Assembly: GCF_000733945.1 (NCBI RefSeq)
Contig: NZ_JPOL01000002.1
Span: 568,001-632,000 of the forward strand
Origin: Flavimarina sp. Hel_I_48
GTDB taxonomy: Bacteria; Bacteroidota; Bacteroidia; Flavobacteriales; Flavobacteriaceae
Length of the DNA stretch: 64,000 bases
Direction of reading: 5' to 3'
The position numbers were made by a program, and so were the translations under genes. Shown in pieces: positions 53,146-62,281 of this stretch. The notes below the pieces were generated by a model, which did not search any database, was not told the DNA's origin, and saw only the letters and a list, made by a program, of their open reading frames with translations. The number at the start of each line of letters is the position of its first letter. Position 1 is the first letter of the stretch.

Positions 53146-54417
53146 ATGTATACCGCCCCCAGAATATTACCATTTAACGCCCATTTTTCAGCTAAAATCC
53201 TTCATTTATTGCTTCTTTTAGGCTGTTTTTCGGGCTATGCGCAGATCGTTGGCTGTACCGATATCCAAGCGACGAACTACAATGCTGAAGCTACCGTAAA
53301 CAATGGAGGCTGCATTTATGAAGATACCATTGTAACACCCAGCAGCAGCATAGATCTGCCCGGCGAACTTCTGGAAACCTCCGGACTTCTTTTTTGGAAC
53401 AATCAACTCCTTACGCACAATGACAGTGAGGATACAAACCTGTATGCGGTGAATCCCGAAAATGGTAAAATTACAGAGCAATTCCCACTGGATGGCATGG
53501 TAAATACAGATTGGGAAGAAATTACCCAGGATCAGGAATTTATTTATATAGGCGATTTTGGCAATAACCTAAGCGGAAACAGGAAGGATTTAAAAATACT
53601 GCGGGTTTCAAAAAAAAGCCTGCTACAGAAAAAGCCAGCAATTGACACGATCAACTTTAGCTATACTGATCAAACAGACTTTAGTCCGAAATCTGGAAAT
53701 ACAACCGATTATGACTGCGAGGCTTTTTTTGCAACCAGCGATAGCCTTTACCTAATTACAAAACAATGGACAGGTCAACGCAGTAAAATTTATACGCTAC
53801 CCAAAAATCCCGGCAACTATAAAGCACAATTTAAAACCGAAATTGACGTACAGGGACTTACTACCGGTGCTGCCTTTGTAAAAGAAATAAATTTACTGGT
53901 TTTATCAGGTTACGGTACTTCCCTGGAGCCGTTTTTGTTCCTAATCTACGACTTTCAAGCTTTTGATTTTAAAACGGGCAATAAGCGAAAATTAAGGTTG
54001 GAACTTCCTTTTGCCCAGGTCGAGGGAATTGCCACTCAGGATGGACGCAACTTTTACCTTACAAACGAATATTTCGCAAAGCCTCCGTTTGTGAATTCGC
54101 CGCAGCGCCTGCACCTTTTCAACTTAAATTCCTACCTGTCTGAATATTATGAAAGAGAGCAGCTAAAGGAAGATCTGAATGAAAAAGCCACAGGTTTGAT
54201 CATTTATCCCCAACCCACCACGGGCTTGATTTCTATAGCGGGTCTTCCATTTGCTTCCTCGTACCGCTATCAAATTTCTGGAGTGAATGGCGAACTTTTA
54301 CAACTGGGAACCCTCGAGGACGCTGATGAATCCATAGATTTGAGTCCGTTTTCAAACGGTATCTATTTCTTAAAGCTTGATAATCAAAAAGCAGCACTCA
54401 AAATTGTTAAACGCTGA
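53146..54417 (+). CDS. T9SS-secreted protein with type A sorting domain
   Basis: A 423-residue secreted protein. A signal peptide (about 1-33, ending in GYAQ) is followed by a short cysteine-paired motif starting GCTDIQATNYNAEA and ending GGCIYED, a module common in Bacteroidota surface proteins. Residues 70-345 look like a beta-propeller of the esterase-like/phytase kind (LPGELLETSGLLFWN, DWEEITQD, YIGDFGNN). The last 75 residues are the type A T9SS domain (YPQPTTGLISI, LSPFSNGIYFLKL, KIVKR). The activity is not known. Confidence 0.88.
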   Translation: MYTAPRILPFNAHFSAKILHLLLLLGCFSGYAQIVGCTDIQATNYNAEATVNNGGCIYEDTIVTPSSSIDLPGELLETSGLLFWNNQLLTHNDSEDTNLYAVNPENGKITEQFPLDGMVNTDWEEITQDQEFIYIGDFGNNLSGNRKDLKILRVSKKSLLQKKPAIDTINFSYTDQTDFSPKSGNTTDYDCEAFFATSDSLYLITKQWTGQRSKIYTLPKNPGNYKAQFKTEIDVQGLTTGAAFVKEINLLVLSGYGTSLEPFLFLIYDFQAFDFKTGNKRKLRLELPFAQVEGIATQDGRNFYLTNEYFAKPPFVNSPQRLHLFNLNSYLSEYYEREQLKEDLNEKATGLIIYPQPTTGLISIAGLPFASSYRYQISGVNGELLQLGTLEDADESIDLSPFSNGIYFLKLDNQKAALKIVKR

Positions 54418-54472
54418 GTTTATCAATCCTCAATAGTTTTCACAACACCTTACGATTTGTTAGTTTTGAAAT

Positions 54473-54865
54473 ATGAATACAATCCGTTGCCTTTTCGCCC
54501 TAAGCATTTTCAGTTTAATTTCCTGTGAGGAAGAAAAAAGTATTAAACTCACCACCATCCAGGGATTTCCCGAAGATTTAATGGGATGCACCTGTTATTT
54601 TGCTGAAAATGAAGCCAATTTCAAAGCACAAAAGTTCATTTATGTAGATAGTTATGAGCGCAACCCAGCGTATATTTCGGTGGAAGGGCAGCTTGTACCT
54701 GTAGATGCGGAAAGCAGTGATGGCAGCGGCTATGAAGTTATTCTGGATATTGAAAAAGAAGTCCAACTGGGCAGCGAACTTTATCATCGCGAGGGCATCA
54801 TTACCGTTGTTCACGAGAGCGGTGCCGTTCTTACAAAACCTATTTATGGGGAATGTGGTTGCTAA
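54473..54865 (+). CDS. small lipoprotein of unknown function
   Basis: A 130-residue lipoprotein (FSLISC, lipobox cysteine at 18, followed by acidic EEEK). The mature part contains DLMGCTCYFAENEANF and ends in YGECGC, so two CxC pairs may form disulphides or bind metal. I do not recognise the family. DinB gene follows 18 bp later on the same strand. Confidence 0.65.
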   Translation: MNTIRCLFALSIFSLISCEEEKSIKLTTIQGFPEDLMGCTCYFAENEANFKAQKFIYVDSYERNPAYISVEGQLVPVDAESSDGSGYEVILDIEKEVQLGSELYHREGIITVVHESGAVLTKPIYGECGC

Positions 54866-54883
54866 ATCCCTAAAGCTATAACT

Positions 54884-55390
54884 ATGGAAGATTTACCAGA
54901 ATACTGGTTGCGCGGCCCGGTCAAAAACATTCCCGCGCTTTTGCAGCCCGCTGCACATGCCCTGTTGCAATCGGTTTCAGAAGTAAAAAAATATACGGCG
55001 CAGTTTCCCTTGGGTTTGATCAATGAAAAACCTGCGGGAAGGGCTTCGGTCGCTTTTCATTTAAAACACCTTACCGGCGTGCTTGACCGTATGTTGGCGT
55101 ATGCGCAAAAAGAACCACTTTCTACGCAACAGTTGGACTACTTAAAAAAGGAACAAATAGCCTTAAAAAATGAACAAATAAGTCCATTAATTGGTGCTTT
55201 TGAGGCAAAAGTAGACGAAGCACTTCAGTATTTTCAAACCATAGATCCCACAACCCTAACCGAAGAACGTCTTGTAGGTAGAAAGCACTTACCGTCTACG
55301 CTGCTAGGCCTGCTCTTTCACGCGGCAGAACATAGCCAGCGGCATGTAGGCCAACTACTGGTGACCGTGAGCGTCCTTAAAAATCAATAA
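54884..55390 (+). CDS. DinB-family protein
   Basis: A 168-residue four-helix protein. The putative metal-binding histidines are in VAFHLKHLTGVLDRML (about 61-76) and LLFHAAEHSQRHVGQLL (about 143-159), the arrangement of the DinB/YfiT fold. Such proteins include thiol transferases, but the activity here is not known. The stop overlaps the converging deaminase gene by 7 bp. Confidence 0.82.
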   Translation: MEDLPEYWLRGPVKNIPALLQPAAHALLQSVSEVKKYTAQFPLGLINEKPAGRASVAFHLKHLTGVLDRMLAYAQKEPLSTQQLDYLKKEQIALKNEQISPLIGAFEAKVDEALQYFQTIDPTTLTEERLVGRKHLPSTLLGLLFHAAEHSQRHVGQLLVTVSVLKNQ

Positions 55391-55857
55391 TCTATGCGGT
55401 CTGTTTTATCGTCCCATTTTTTAAATACGACAACGGCATCCTCGCGGTCTAGCTGTTCAAACGGAATTTTCCTGTCGCTCATGGGTTTTTCGATTTCATC
55501 ATAAATGAATTGATCGTCAAAACCTATATTGGCCGCATCCCGTTGCCCCGCGCCGTAGTACACTTTTTTAAAACGTGCCCAGTAGATCGCACCCAGGCAC
55601 ATGGGACAAGGTTCACAGGAGGTGTACAGCACACAAGCATCAAGTTGAAACGTTTTTAAGGTTGCGCAGGCCTCCCGTATCGCGGTAACCTCTGCGTGTG
55701 CGGTGGGATCGTGAGATGAAGTCACTTTATTGAATCCTTCGGCAATGATTTCACCGTCTTTTACGATTACCGCGCCAAAGGGCCCACCGGCACCCTGCTG
55801 CATGCCCTTATCTGCCAGGGCTATCGCGCGCTTCATGAATTTTGAATGTTCGTTCAT
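55384..55857 (-). CDS. nucleoside/guanine deaminase
   Basis: A 157-residue zinc-dependent deaminase of the CDA superfamily. HAEVTAIREAC supplies the zinc histidine and catalytic glutamate, and SCEPCPMCLGAIYWAR supplies the two cysteines. The C-terminal DDQFIYDEIEKP and the overall length resemble Bacillus subtilis guanine deaminase more than tRNA adenosine deaminase TadA. The deaminated base is inference. Confidence 0.87.
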   Translation of the reverse strand: MNEHSKFMKRAIALADKGMQQGAGGPFGAVIVKDGEIIAEGFNKVTSSHDPTAHAEVTAIREACATLKTFQLDACVLYTSCEPCPMCLGAIYWARFKKVYYGAGQRDAANIGFDDQFIYDEIEKPMSDRKIPFEQLDREDAVVVFKKWDDKTDRIDY

Positions 55858-55881
55858 CTTAAAATTTTAGTCTAAAAAGTA

Positions 55882-56526
55882 TTAATTCTTGTCTTCGAGC
55901 AGCGGTACAAATCGGAAATCTCCATATTCCTTTTTCTCAAATTTCCGGACTTCTTTTCGGGTGATTTTTGTCATGATCTGCGTTCCGCCCTCCCCTACGG
56001 GAATGATCAGTCTGCCTCCTACTTTTAATTGTTTCAGAAGTGGTTTGGGTATAAAAGGGGCACCGGCGGTAACGATTATTCCGTCAAAAGGGGCGTACTC
56101 TGGCATTCCCAGATACCCGTCGCCAAAACTCAGCCTTTTAGGCCTGTAGCCCAGTTTATTCAAAAAATTCTTTGTTTTTTTAAACAGCGTCTGCTGCCGT
56201 TCTATGGAATAAACCCGTGCCCCCAGCTCGCAGAGCACCGCGGTCTGGTAACCACTTCCCGTCCCTATCTCTAAAATGGAATCCCCTTTTTTAAAACCCA
56301 ATAGTTCCGTTTGAAAAGCAACAGTATACGGTTGGGAAATAGTCTGGTCTGCGGCTATGGGAAATGCCTTGTCCTGATAGGCATGATCTTCAAAACTGCT
56401 ATCCATGAACCAGTGCCGGGGAATTTTTCTAATGGCATCCAGAACAGATTCATCTGTAATGCCCTTATCGGCTACGATCTTGGCCAGCAAACGGCGTTTT
56501 CCCTGATGGCGGGTCGTATCTTTCAT
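55882..56526 (-). CDS. pcm: protein-L-isoaspartate O-methyltransferase
   Basis: Repairs isoaspartyl residues in damaged proteins with S-adenosylmethionine. The 214-residue product has VLDAIRKIPRHWFMD, AFPIAADQTISQPYTVAFQT, SILEIGTGSGYQTAVLCELG (SAM binding) and FDGIIVTAGAPFIPKPLL. Length is normal. It is 24 bp upstream of the deaminase gene on the same strand. Confidence 0.94.
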   Translation of the reverse strand: MKDTTRHQGKRRLLAKIVADKGITDESVLDAIRKIPRHWFMDSSFEDHAYQDKAFPIAADQTISQPYTVAFQTELLGFKKGDSILEIGTGSGYQTAVLCELGARVYSIERQQTLFKKTKNFLNKLGYRPKRLSFGDGYLGMPEYAPFDGIIVTAGAPFIPKPLLKQLKVGGRLIIPVGEGGTQIMTKITRKEVRKFEKKEYGDFRFVPLLEDKN

Positions 56527-56777
56527 CTAATAATGTAATTTTTTGACTATATAATAGGTATAAATAGGTCAATATAAGCTCAGAAATAAGGAATAAATGG
56601 GTGTTTTTATTCTGAAAAAGGCAAAATAAACAAACCTAAAAAAAGGCTTATTTCTATTTCCGAAACTTCAAAATTAAGCAAATAATATGGCTTTGGGTTT
56701 CAAAATTTGTGGTGATCACGGGATAAACCGGTACTCCCATAGCAGTCAAATTAATAGCTATTCTTAACCAGAAACCT

Positions 56778-56785
56778 TATTTTTG
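56778..56785 (+). promoter_or_regulatory. candidate -7 box (TATTTTTG) for the Gfo/Idh gene
   Basis: An exact TAnnTTTG match 17 nt before the ATG. The -33 element is unclear. Confidence 0.4.
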
Positions 56786-56801
56786 TGTAAAACAAAATCC
56801 T

Positions 56802-57761
56802 ATGATCAAAGCTGGCGTCTTGGGTGCAGGCCACCTCGGTAAAATACATTTAAAACTCCTTAATCAATCTAAAAACTACGAGTTAGTGGGCTTTTATGAT
56901 GAGGCCCCGGGTGCTACGGAAGCTATTATTAAAGAATTTGGCTTTACGCCCTTTCAAAGTTTAGATGCACTTATAGAGGCCTGTGATATGGTTGTTGTGG
57001 TCACGCCCACAAGCAGGCACTATGACTGTGCAGAAGCCGTGATCAAAGCAGGCAAACATGTATTTATTGAAAAACCCATTGCCGAAACCGTGGAAGAGGC
57101 GAACCTTTTGATCAAATTGGCCGCGAAGCACAATGTTATGGGTCAGGTGGGGCATGTAGAGCGCTTTAACCCTTCTTTTCTTGCCGTGCACGATATTATT
57201 GACAATCCCATGTTCATAGAGGCGCACCGCCTGGCAGAATTCAATCCCCGCGGTACAGACGTTCCCGTGGTTCTGGATCTCATGATACACGATATAGACG
57301 CCATACTGAGTGTGGTAAAAAGTAAAGTCAAGCACGTTTCCGCATCAGGGGTTTCGGTGATCAGTGATACGCCAGATATCGCAAATGCCCGTATTGAATT
57401 TGAAAATGGCTGTGTGGCGAATTTAACCGCCAGTAGAATATCGATGAAAAAAATGCGAAAAGCACGGTTTTTTCAACGTGACGCGTATATTTCGGTTGAT
57501 TATCTGGAGAAAAAATGTGAAGTCGTACGCATGAAGGATGCGCCGAAAAATCCGGATGAGTTTGCCATGATCCTTCAAAATGCAGAAGGACTTAAAAAAC
57601 AGATTTATTTTGATAACCCAGAGGTCTCAGAGAACAACGCGATCCTTGATGAGTTGGACGCTTTTGCAAACGCCATCAACAACAATACGTCACCTGTGGT
57701 AAGTTTAGAGCAAGGCAAAGAAGCTTTGCGTGTCGCCATGATGGTTATTGAAGATCTTTAG
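56802..57761 (+). CDS. Gfo/Idh/MocA-family oxidoreductase
   Basis: A 319-residue NAD(P)-dependent dehydrogenase. The Rossmann fold is AGVLGAGHLGKIHLKLLN, followed by VVTPTSRHYDCAEAVIKAG, the signature HVFIEKPIAET and VGHVERFNP. The second domain contains DLMIHDIDAIL with the conserved catalytic-type histidine. Bacteroidota have a very conserved copy of this protein whose substrate is unknown. The dehydrogenase gene follows 80 bp later. Confidence 0.88.
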   Translation: MIKAGVLGAGHLGKIHLKLLNQSKNYELVGFYDEAPGATEAIIKEFGFTPFQSLDALIEACDMVVVVTPTSRHYDCAEAVIKAGKHVFIEKPIAETVEEANLLIKLAAKHNVMGQVGHVERFNPSFLAVHDIIDNPMFIEAHRLAEFNPRGTDVPVVLDLMIHDIDAILSVVKSKVKHVSASGVSVISDTPDIANARIEFENGCVANLTASRISMKKMRKARFFQRDAYISVDYLEKKCEVVRMKDAPKNPDEFAMILQNAEGLKKQIYFDNPEVSENNAILDELDAFANAINNNTSPVVSLEQGKEALRVAMMVIEDL

Positions 57762-57841
57762 GTAAAAAACAAGTCAAAGCATAAAAAATCAAGATTTTAG
57801 GAATCAAAGGTTTCTAAAGTCCAATAGAGAATTTACTACAC

Positions 57842-58729
57842 ATGAAAAATATAGCAGTAATAGGAGCAGGTACAATGGGCAATGGTATTGCACATACTTT
57901 TGCCCAAAGTGATTTTACGGTTCATCTTGTTGACATCAACGAAGATTCGCTTGAAAAAGGAGTGGCAACCATCTCTAAAAACCTTGACAGGCAACTGAGT
58001 AAAGAACGTATCACCGAAGCTAAAAAAAAAGAAACCCTGCAACGTATAATTCCGTCAACGGATATGCAAAATGCGGTTTCCGAAGCAGATTTGGTTATCG
58101 AAGCTGCCAGCGAAAACCTGCAAATAAAGACCGAAATCTTTAAAAAACTGGATGAATATTGTCCGGCAAACGCGATTTTGGCAACCAATACTTCATCGAT
58201 CTCCATAACCCAACTGGCCGCGCAGACGAAGCGGCCAGAACAGATCATCGGTATGCACTTTATGAACCCCGTGCCTATCATGAAACTGGTAGAAGTAATT
58301 CGAGGCTATACCACAAGTGAGCCGGTAACGAATACGATCATGGCCCTGAGTGAGCAACTGGGCAAAACCCCGGTAGAAGTCAACGATTATCCCGGTTTTG
58401 TGGCAAATCGAATCCTTATGCCCATGATCAACGAAGCCATAGAAACCTTGTACAATGGCGTGGCTGGTGTCATGGAAATAGATACGGTGATGAGGCTGGG
58501 CATGGCGCATCCTATGGGACCTTTACAACTTGCAGATTTTATAGGACTTGATGTTTGCCTGGCGATTATGGAAGTTCTTTACGAAGGTTTTAAAAACCCT
58601 AAATACGCCCCTTGCCCCCTACTTGTAAATATGGTGCGCGCCGGTAAAATGGGCATTAAATCAAAAGAAGGATTTTATGATTACAGTGAAAACAGAAAAG
58701 CCGAAGTACCTGCAGCCCAATTTGCATAA
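57842..58729 (+). CDS. 3-hydroxyacyl-CoA (3-hydroxybutyryl-CoA) dehydrogenase
   Basis: Oxidises 3-hydroxyacyl-CoA with NAD in fatty acid or butyrate-type metabolism. The 295-residue product shows the dinucleotide motif IAVIGAGTMGNGIAHTFAQ, ADLVIEAASENLQIK, NTSSISITQLA, GMHFMNPVPIMKLVEVI with the catalytic histidine, and PGFVANRILMPMINEAI. Length matches the short single-function form. No thiolase or crotonase gene is adjacent. Confidence 0.92.
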   Translation: MKNIAVIGAGTMGNGIAHTFAQSDFTVHLVDINEDSLEKGVATISKNLDRQLSKERITEAKKKETLQRIIPSTDMQNAVSEADLVIEAASENLQIKTEIFKKLDEYCPANAILATNTSSISITQLAAQTKRPEQIIGMHFMNPVPIMKLVEVIRGYTTSEPVTNTIMALSEQLGKTPVEVNDYPGFVANRILMPMINEAIETLYNGVAGVMEIDTVMRLGMAHPMGPLQLADFIGLDVCLAIMEVLYEGFKNPKYAPCPLLVNMVRAGKMGIKSKEGFYDYSENRKAEVPAAQFA

Positions 58730-58756
58730 TCAACAGCTCAATCTCCAGATAGCACT

Positions 58757-59992
58757 TTGCACATAAAACCTTTTAAAGCCATTAGACCTACCCGCGATAA
58801 AGTAAGCCTTATCGCAGCGCGTTCCTATGAGACGTATACTAAAGCAGAACGGGAGGCACGTCTTGATAACAATCCTTATTCTTTTCTACATATTTTGAAC
58901 CCGGGCTATAAATATCACAAGGAAATAACGGGCACCGCCCGCTTTGAACTGGTGCGCAACCGCTATCAGGAATTTAAGGAAGACGGTATTTTTATTGAAG
59001 AGGAAGCGCCGGCGTATTACATCTATAAAATCGTTGATAGGGATGAACAGGAGTTTGTGGGCCTGGTGGCGGCAGCAAGTGTGGCGGATTATGCCAATAA
59101 CGTGATCAAAAAACACGAGGATACCATTGCGCTGAGGGAAGAACTTTTTAAAAACTATCTCAAAATCGCTGGTTTTAATGCCGAAGCCGTGCTACTTACC
59201 CATCCTGACAACAACGATTTACAGAACATCTATGAGCAGGTCATGTCTGCCAGGGCAGAATACGAGTTTACCACGACCTACCGGGATACGCACTATTTGT
59301 GGCCGGTACACGATCCTACGCTGCTTTCTAAAATCACGCTTTTGTTCCGCAATATTGATCCCGTATATATTGCAGATGGTCACCATAGGTCCAGTTCGTC
59401 ATATCTGTTGGCCGAAGAATTAAAAAAAGAGAACCATCAGCATACGGGCAGTGAATCCTATAACTTTTTTATGAGCTATCTGCTTCCGGAATCACAGCTG
59501 CGCATAGATGGTTTTACGCGCATGGTAATGGATTTAAACGGACTGGACAGTGAGGGTTTTCTTATTGCACTAGACCACTATTACAAAATCGAAAACCGCA
59601 ATGCCGAATATTATGAACCTACGAAGCCGCACCATTTCTGCATGTATCTGGATGGCAGGTTTTATTCCTTAAAACTTAGGAAGGGGCACCGTAATTTTGA
59701 GAATGCGCTGGAGGCGCTGGATGCTCAGATTTTGTACACGACCATTTTAAAGCCGCTCTTGAATATCAAGGATTTGAGATCTGACACGCGCATCTCCTAT
59801 GGCAAGGGCAACAATGATATGATACGCGTAAAAGAACAAGTGGATTCTGGCACGTATGCCGTAGGTTTTAGCATGCCTCCAGCAACAATAACGCAGATCA
59901 AGGACATCGCCGATGCAGATTTGAAAATGCCGCCAAAATCGACGTATATTAGGCCGAAATTACGCAGTGGGGTAACGATTTACGAGTTTTAA
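58757..59992 (+). CDS. DUF1015 family protein
   Basis: A 411-residue soluble protein. The N-terminal IKPFKAIRPTRDKVSLIAARSYE, ITLLFRNIDPVYIADGHHRSSSS and the C-terminal VGFSMPPATITQIKDIADA and MPPKSTYIRPKLRSG are diagnostic for DUF1015. Function is unknown; in other genomes it sits near 3-phosphoglycerate dehydrogenase genes. The start is TTG 58757, directly before the conserved region. It is 27 bp after the acyl-CoA dehydrogenase gene. Confidence 0.87.
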   Translation: MHIKPFKAIRPTRDKVSLIAARSYETYTKAEREARLDNNPYSFLHILNPGYKYHKEITGTARFELVRNRYQEFKEDGIFIEEEAPAYYIYKIVDRDEQEFVGLVAAASVADYANNVIKKHEDTIALREELFKNYLKIAGFNAEAVLLTHPDNNDLQNIYEQVMSARAEYEFTTTYRDTHYLWPVHDPTLLSKITLLFRNIDPVYIADGHHRSSSSYLLAEELKKENHQHTGSESYNFFMSYLLPESQLRIDGFTRMVMDLNGLDSEGFLIALDHYYKIENRNAEYYEPTKPHHFCMYLDGRFYSLKLRKGHRNFENALEALDAQILYTTILKPLLNIKDLRSDTRISYGKGNNDMIRVKEQVDSGTYAVGFSMPPATITQIKDIADADLKMPPKSTYIRPKLRSGVTIYEF

Positions 59993-60077
59993 AACCCGAA
60001 AGGAATCAATCCATTTATAAATAGTTTAAAAAGCTGTTGAAATCTGGTGTGGTAAAACGTATTAACTGCTTAATCCT

Positions 60078-60085
60078 TAACTTTG
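60078..60085 (+). promoter_or_regulatory. candidate -7 box (TAACTTTG) for the YggS gene
   Basis: An exact TAnnTTTG match followed by C, 30 nt upstream of the TTG start. The -33 element is not clear. Confidence 0.4.
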
Positions 60086-60114
60086 CGCAACAATAACTTC
60101 TTAAAAACAATACT

Positions 60115-60765
60115 TTGGACATTGCAGCTAATATTAAAAAATTCCGATCAGAAATTTCAGATGATGTGATTCTCGTCGCCATTTCAAAGACGAAGCCCAA
60201 TGAAGACCTTCAGGAGGCTTATGATGCAGGGCAGCGCATTTTTGGCGAGAACAGGATTCAGGAAATGAGCGATAAAAGCGAAACGCTTCCCAAAGATATA
60301 GAATGGCATATGGTAGGCCATGTGCAGACGAATAAAGTCAAGGATATGGCGCCTTACGTGAGCCTTGTGCATAGTGCAGACCGTCCCAAGTTGTTTAAAG
60401 AAATCAATAAAGAAGCTGAAAAAAACGACCGCACCATTAAGGTATTGCTTCAGGTGAAAATCGCCGAAGAAGACAGTAAATATGGTATGCCCTTTGAAAA
60501 AGCCGAAGCTTTTTTAAAAAATGAAAAAGCAAAAGATTATCCCCATGTAAAACTTATGGGGCTTATGGGCATGGCGACGTTTACAGATGACGAGGAGCAG
60601 GTGACCAAAGAATTTAAAACACTAAAGGAACTTTATGAGCGTTTTAAAGAATCTAATGATCTTACAATACTTTCCACGGGTATGAGCGGTGACTACAAAC
60701 TGGGTCTGGCCCAGGGAAGCAATATGATACGCATAGGAAGTTCCATATTTGGAAAAAGGGGTTAA
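60115..60765 (+). CDS. YggS/PLPBP-family pyridoxal phosphate homeostasis protein
   Basis: A 216-residue PLP-binding barrel protein without known catalysis. VILVAISKTKPNEDLQEAYDAG contains the PLP lysine (SKTK); GENRIQEM, WHMVGHVQTNKVKDM, LKVKIAEEDSKYGM-like LLQVKIAEEDSKYG, LMGLMGMATFTDD and LSTGMSGDYKLGLAQGSNMIRIGSSIFG are standard. The start is TTG 60115; no ATG lies near the expected N-terminus. pdxH at 32 kb serves the same cofactor. Confidence 0.92.
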   Translation: MDIAANIKKFRSEISDDVILVAISKTKPNEDLQEAYDAGQRIFGENRIQEMSDKSETLPKDIEWHMVGHVQTNKVKDMAPYVSLVHSADRPKLFKEINKEAEKNDRTIKVLLQVKIAEEDSKYGMPFEKAEAFLKNEKAKDYPHVKLMGLMGMATFTDDEEQVTKEFKTLKELYERFKESNDLTILSTGMSGDYKLGLAQGSNMIRIGSSIFGKRG

Positions 60766-60835
60766 ACCGGTCATTTTTCAACCGATTTTAGTCGATATTT
60801 TGGCATTTTTGGCACATTAATGAATAGAGATTTTT

Positions 60836-62173
60836 ATGTACGCAGTTCTTGATCTTGAAACTACAGGAGGAAAATACAATGAAGAAGGTATTACGGAAGT
60901 GGCCATTTATAAATTTAATGGGCACGAGATCGTAGACCAGTTTATTAGCCTTGTAAATCCAGAACGCCCTATACAGGCTTTTGTAGTAGGACTTACGGGA
61001 ATCAATAATAAAATGCTGACCAATGCGCCTAAATTTTATGAGGTGGCGAAGCGTATTATAGAAATCACCAAGGATTGTGTACTCGTAGCGCACAATGCAG
61101 AATTTGATTACCGCATTCTTCAGTTGGAATTTGACCGTCTGGGTTACGATTATCAGCAAAAAAGCCTGTGCACGGTTGAACTTGCAAAAGATTTATTGCC
61201 AGATGAACCCAGTTATAGCCTGGGCAAACTTGTGCGCAGCCTGGGAATACCACTTACAGACAGGCACCGAGCAAATGGTGATGCGCTGGCGACCGTTAAA
61301 TTGTTCAAGCTTTTACTGGATAAGGATTCTTCAAAAAAGATCATTCAGGAGTCCGTTAAACTGAACCAAAAAAAGAAACTGGATACTAAACTGCGCGACC
61401 TCATTGAAGAAGTTCCCAGTACCACCGGTGTTTATTATTTGCAAAATGAAAATGGCCGCATACTTTTCATAGGAAAAAGCCGAAACATGAAAAAGCGGGT
61501 TTCCCAACATTTTACTAGCGAAAATAAAAAATCCCGAAAGCTGCAAAACGATGTTGAAGCGGTGAGTTTTGAACCTACCGGCAGCGAACTTTTGGCGCTT
61601 ATAAAAGAAAATGAAGAAATAGACAAAAATAAACCTATCTACAACCGTGGGCCGCATAAAAGACTTTTCAAAAATCAGATCAGTTCTTTTAAGGATGATG
61701 CCGGTTATATCCATTTTCAAATAGAGCGTGCCGATGCTCGTAAGGCGCAAATAGGGACCTTCAGCAATTATCAATCTGCAAAGGCACACCTTAAAAGAGC
61801 AGTAGAAGAATTTGACTTGGATCCCGAAAAATCAGGACTGAAAATAGAAGGGGAAAAAATTCGAAAAGAGGAATCTGTAGACACGTATAACAAGCGGGCA
61901 AACGCCTACATTGCAAGCACCTTATTTTCCAGGAAAAATTTTGTGTTGGTAGAACGAGGAAGAACGCGCGAAGAACGCGCGGCATTGCTTATAGAAGATG
62001 GTAAATTTAAAGGCTATGGCTATTTTAACCTCAATCACCAGCTCAGTAAAGCCATTCTTCATCGTATACTCACGCCCATAAAGGACAGCAAAGAGGTGCG
62101 CCACATTATACAGTCGTATTACAGAACCCGAAAAGGTGTAAAAATCCTGGAACTCGCTTCCCTGGCGGAATAA
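60836..62173 (+). CDS. DEDDh 3'-5' exonuclease fused to a UvrC-type GIY-YIG endonuclease domain
   Basis: A 445-residue two-domain nuclease. Residues 1-165 are an epsilon-like exonuclease: VLDLETTGG (Exo I), VAHNAEFDYRIL (Exo II) and HRANGDALATVKLF (Exo III, His and Asp). Residues about 195-275 are a GIY-YIG module with TTGVYYLQNENGRILFIGKS. The 170-residue tail contains SYYRTRKGVKILEL. Similar fusions are known in several phyla (Cho-like or DinG-related annotations). It is probably a DNA repair enzyme. It is 70 bp after the YggS gene. Confidence 0.87.
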   Translation: MYAVLDLETTGGKYNEEGITEVAIYKFNGHEIVDQFISLVNPERPIQAFVVGLTGINNKMLTNAPKFYEVAKRIIEITKDCVLVAHNAEFDYRILQLEFDRLGYDYQQKSLCTVELAKDLLPDEPSYSLGKLVRSLGIPLTDRHRANGDALATVKLFKLLLDKDSSKKIIQESVKLNQKKKLDTKLRDLIEEVPSTTGVYYLQNENGRILFIGKSRNMKKRVSQHFTSENKKSRKLQNDVEAVSFEPTGSELLALIKENEEIDKNKPIYNRGPHKRLFKNQISSFKDDAGYIHFQIERADARKAQIGTFSNYQSAKAHLKRAVEEFDLDPEKSGLKIEGEKIRKEESVDTYNKRANAYIASTLFSRKNFVLVERGRTREERAALLIEDGKFKGYGYFNLNHQLSKAILHRILTPIKDSKEVRHIIQSYYRTRKGVKILELASLAE

Positions 62174-62281
62174 GGTTTATAGCCATACACACACTAAAAA
62201 GAGATAGAATTACCTATTTTTAGCGGGCATAACAGGAATATTCCTTAATTTCTGGCAATTGTCAATGTTTAACCCATTTTT

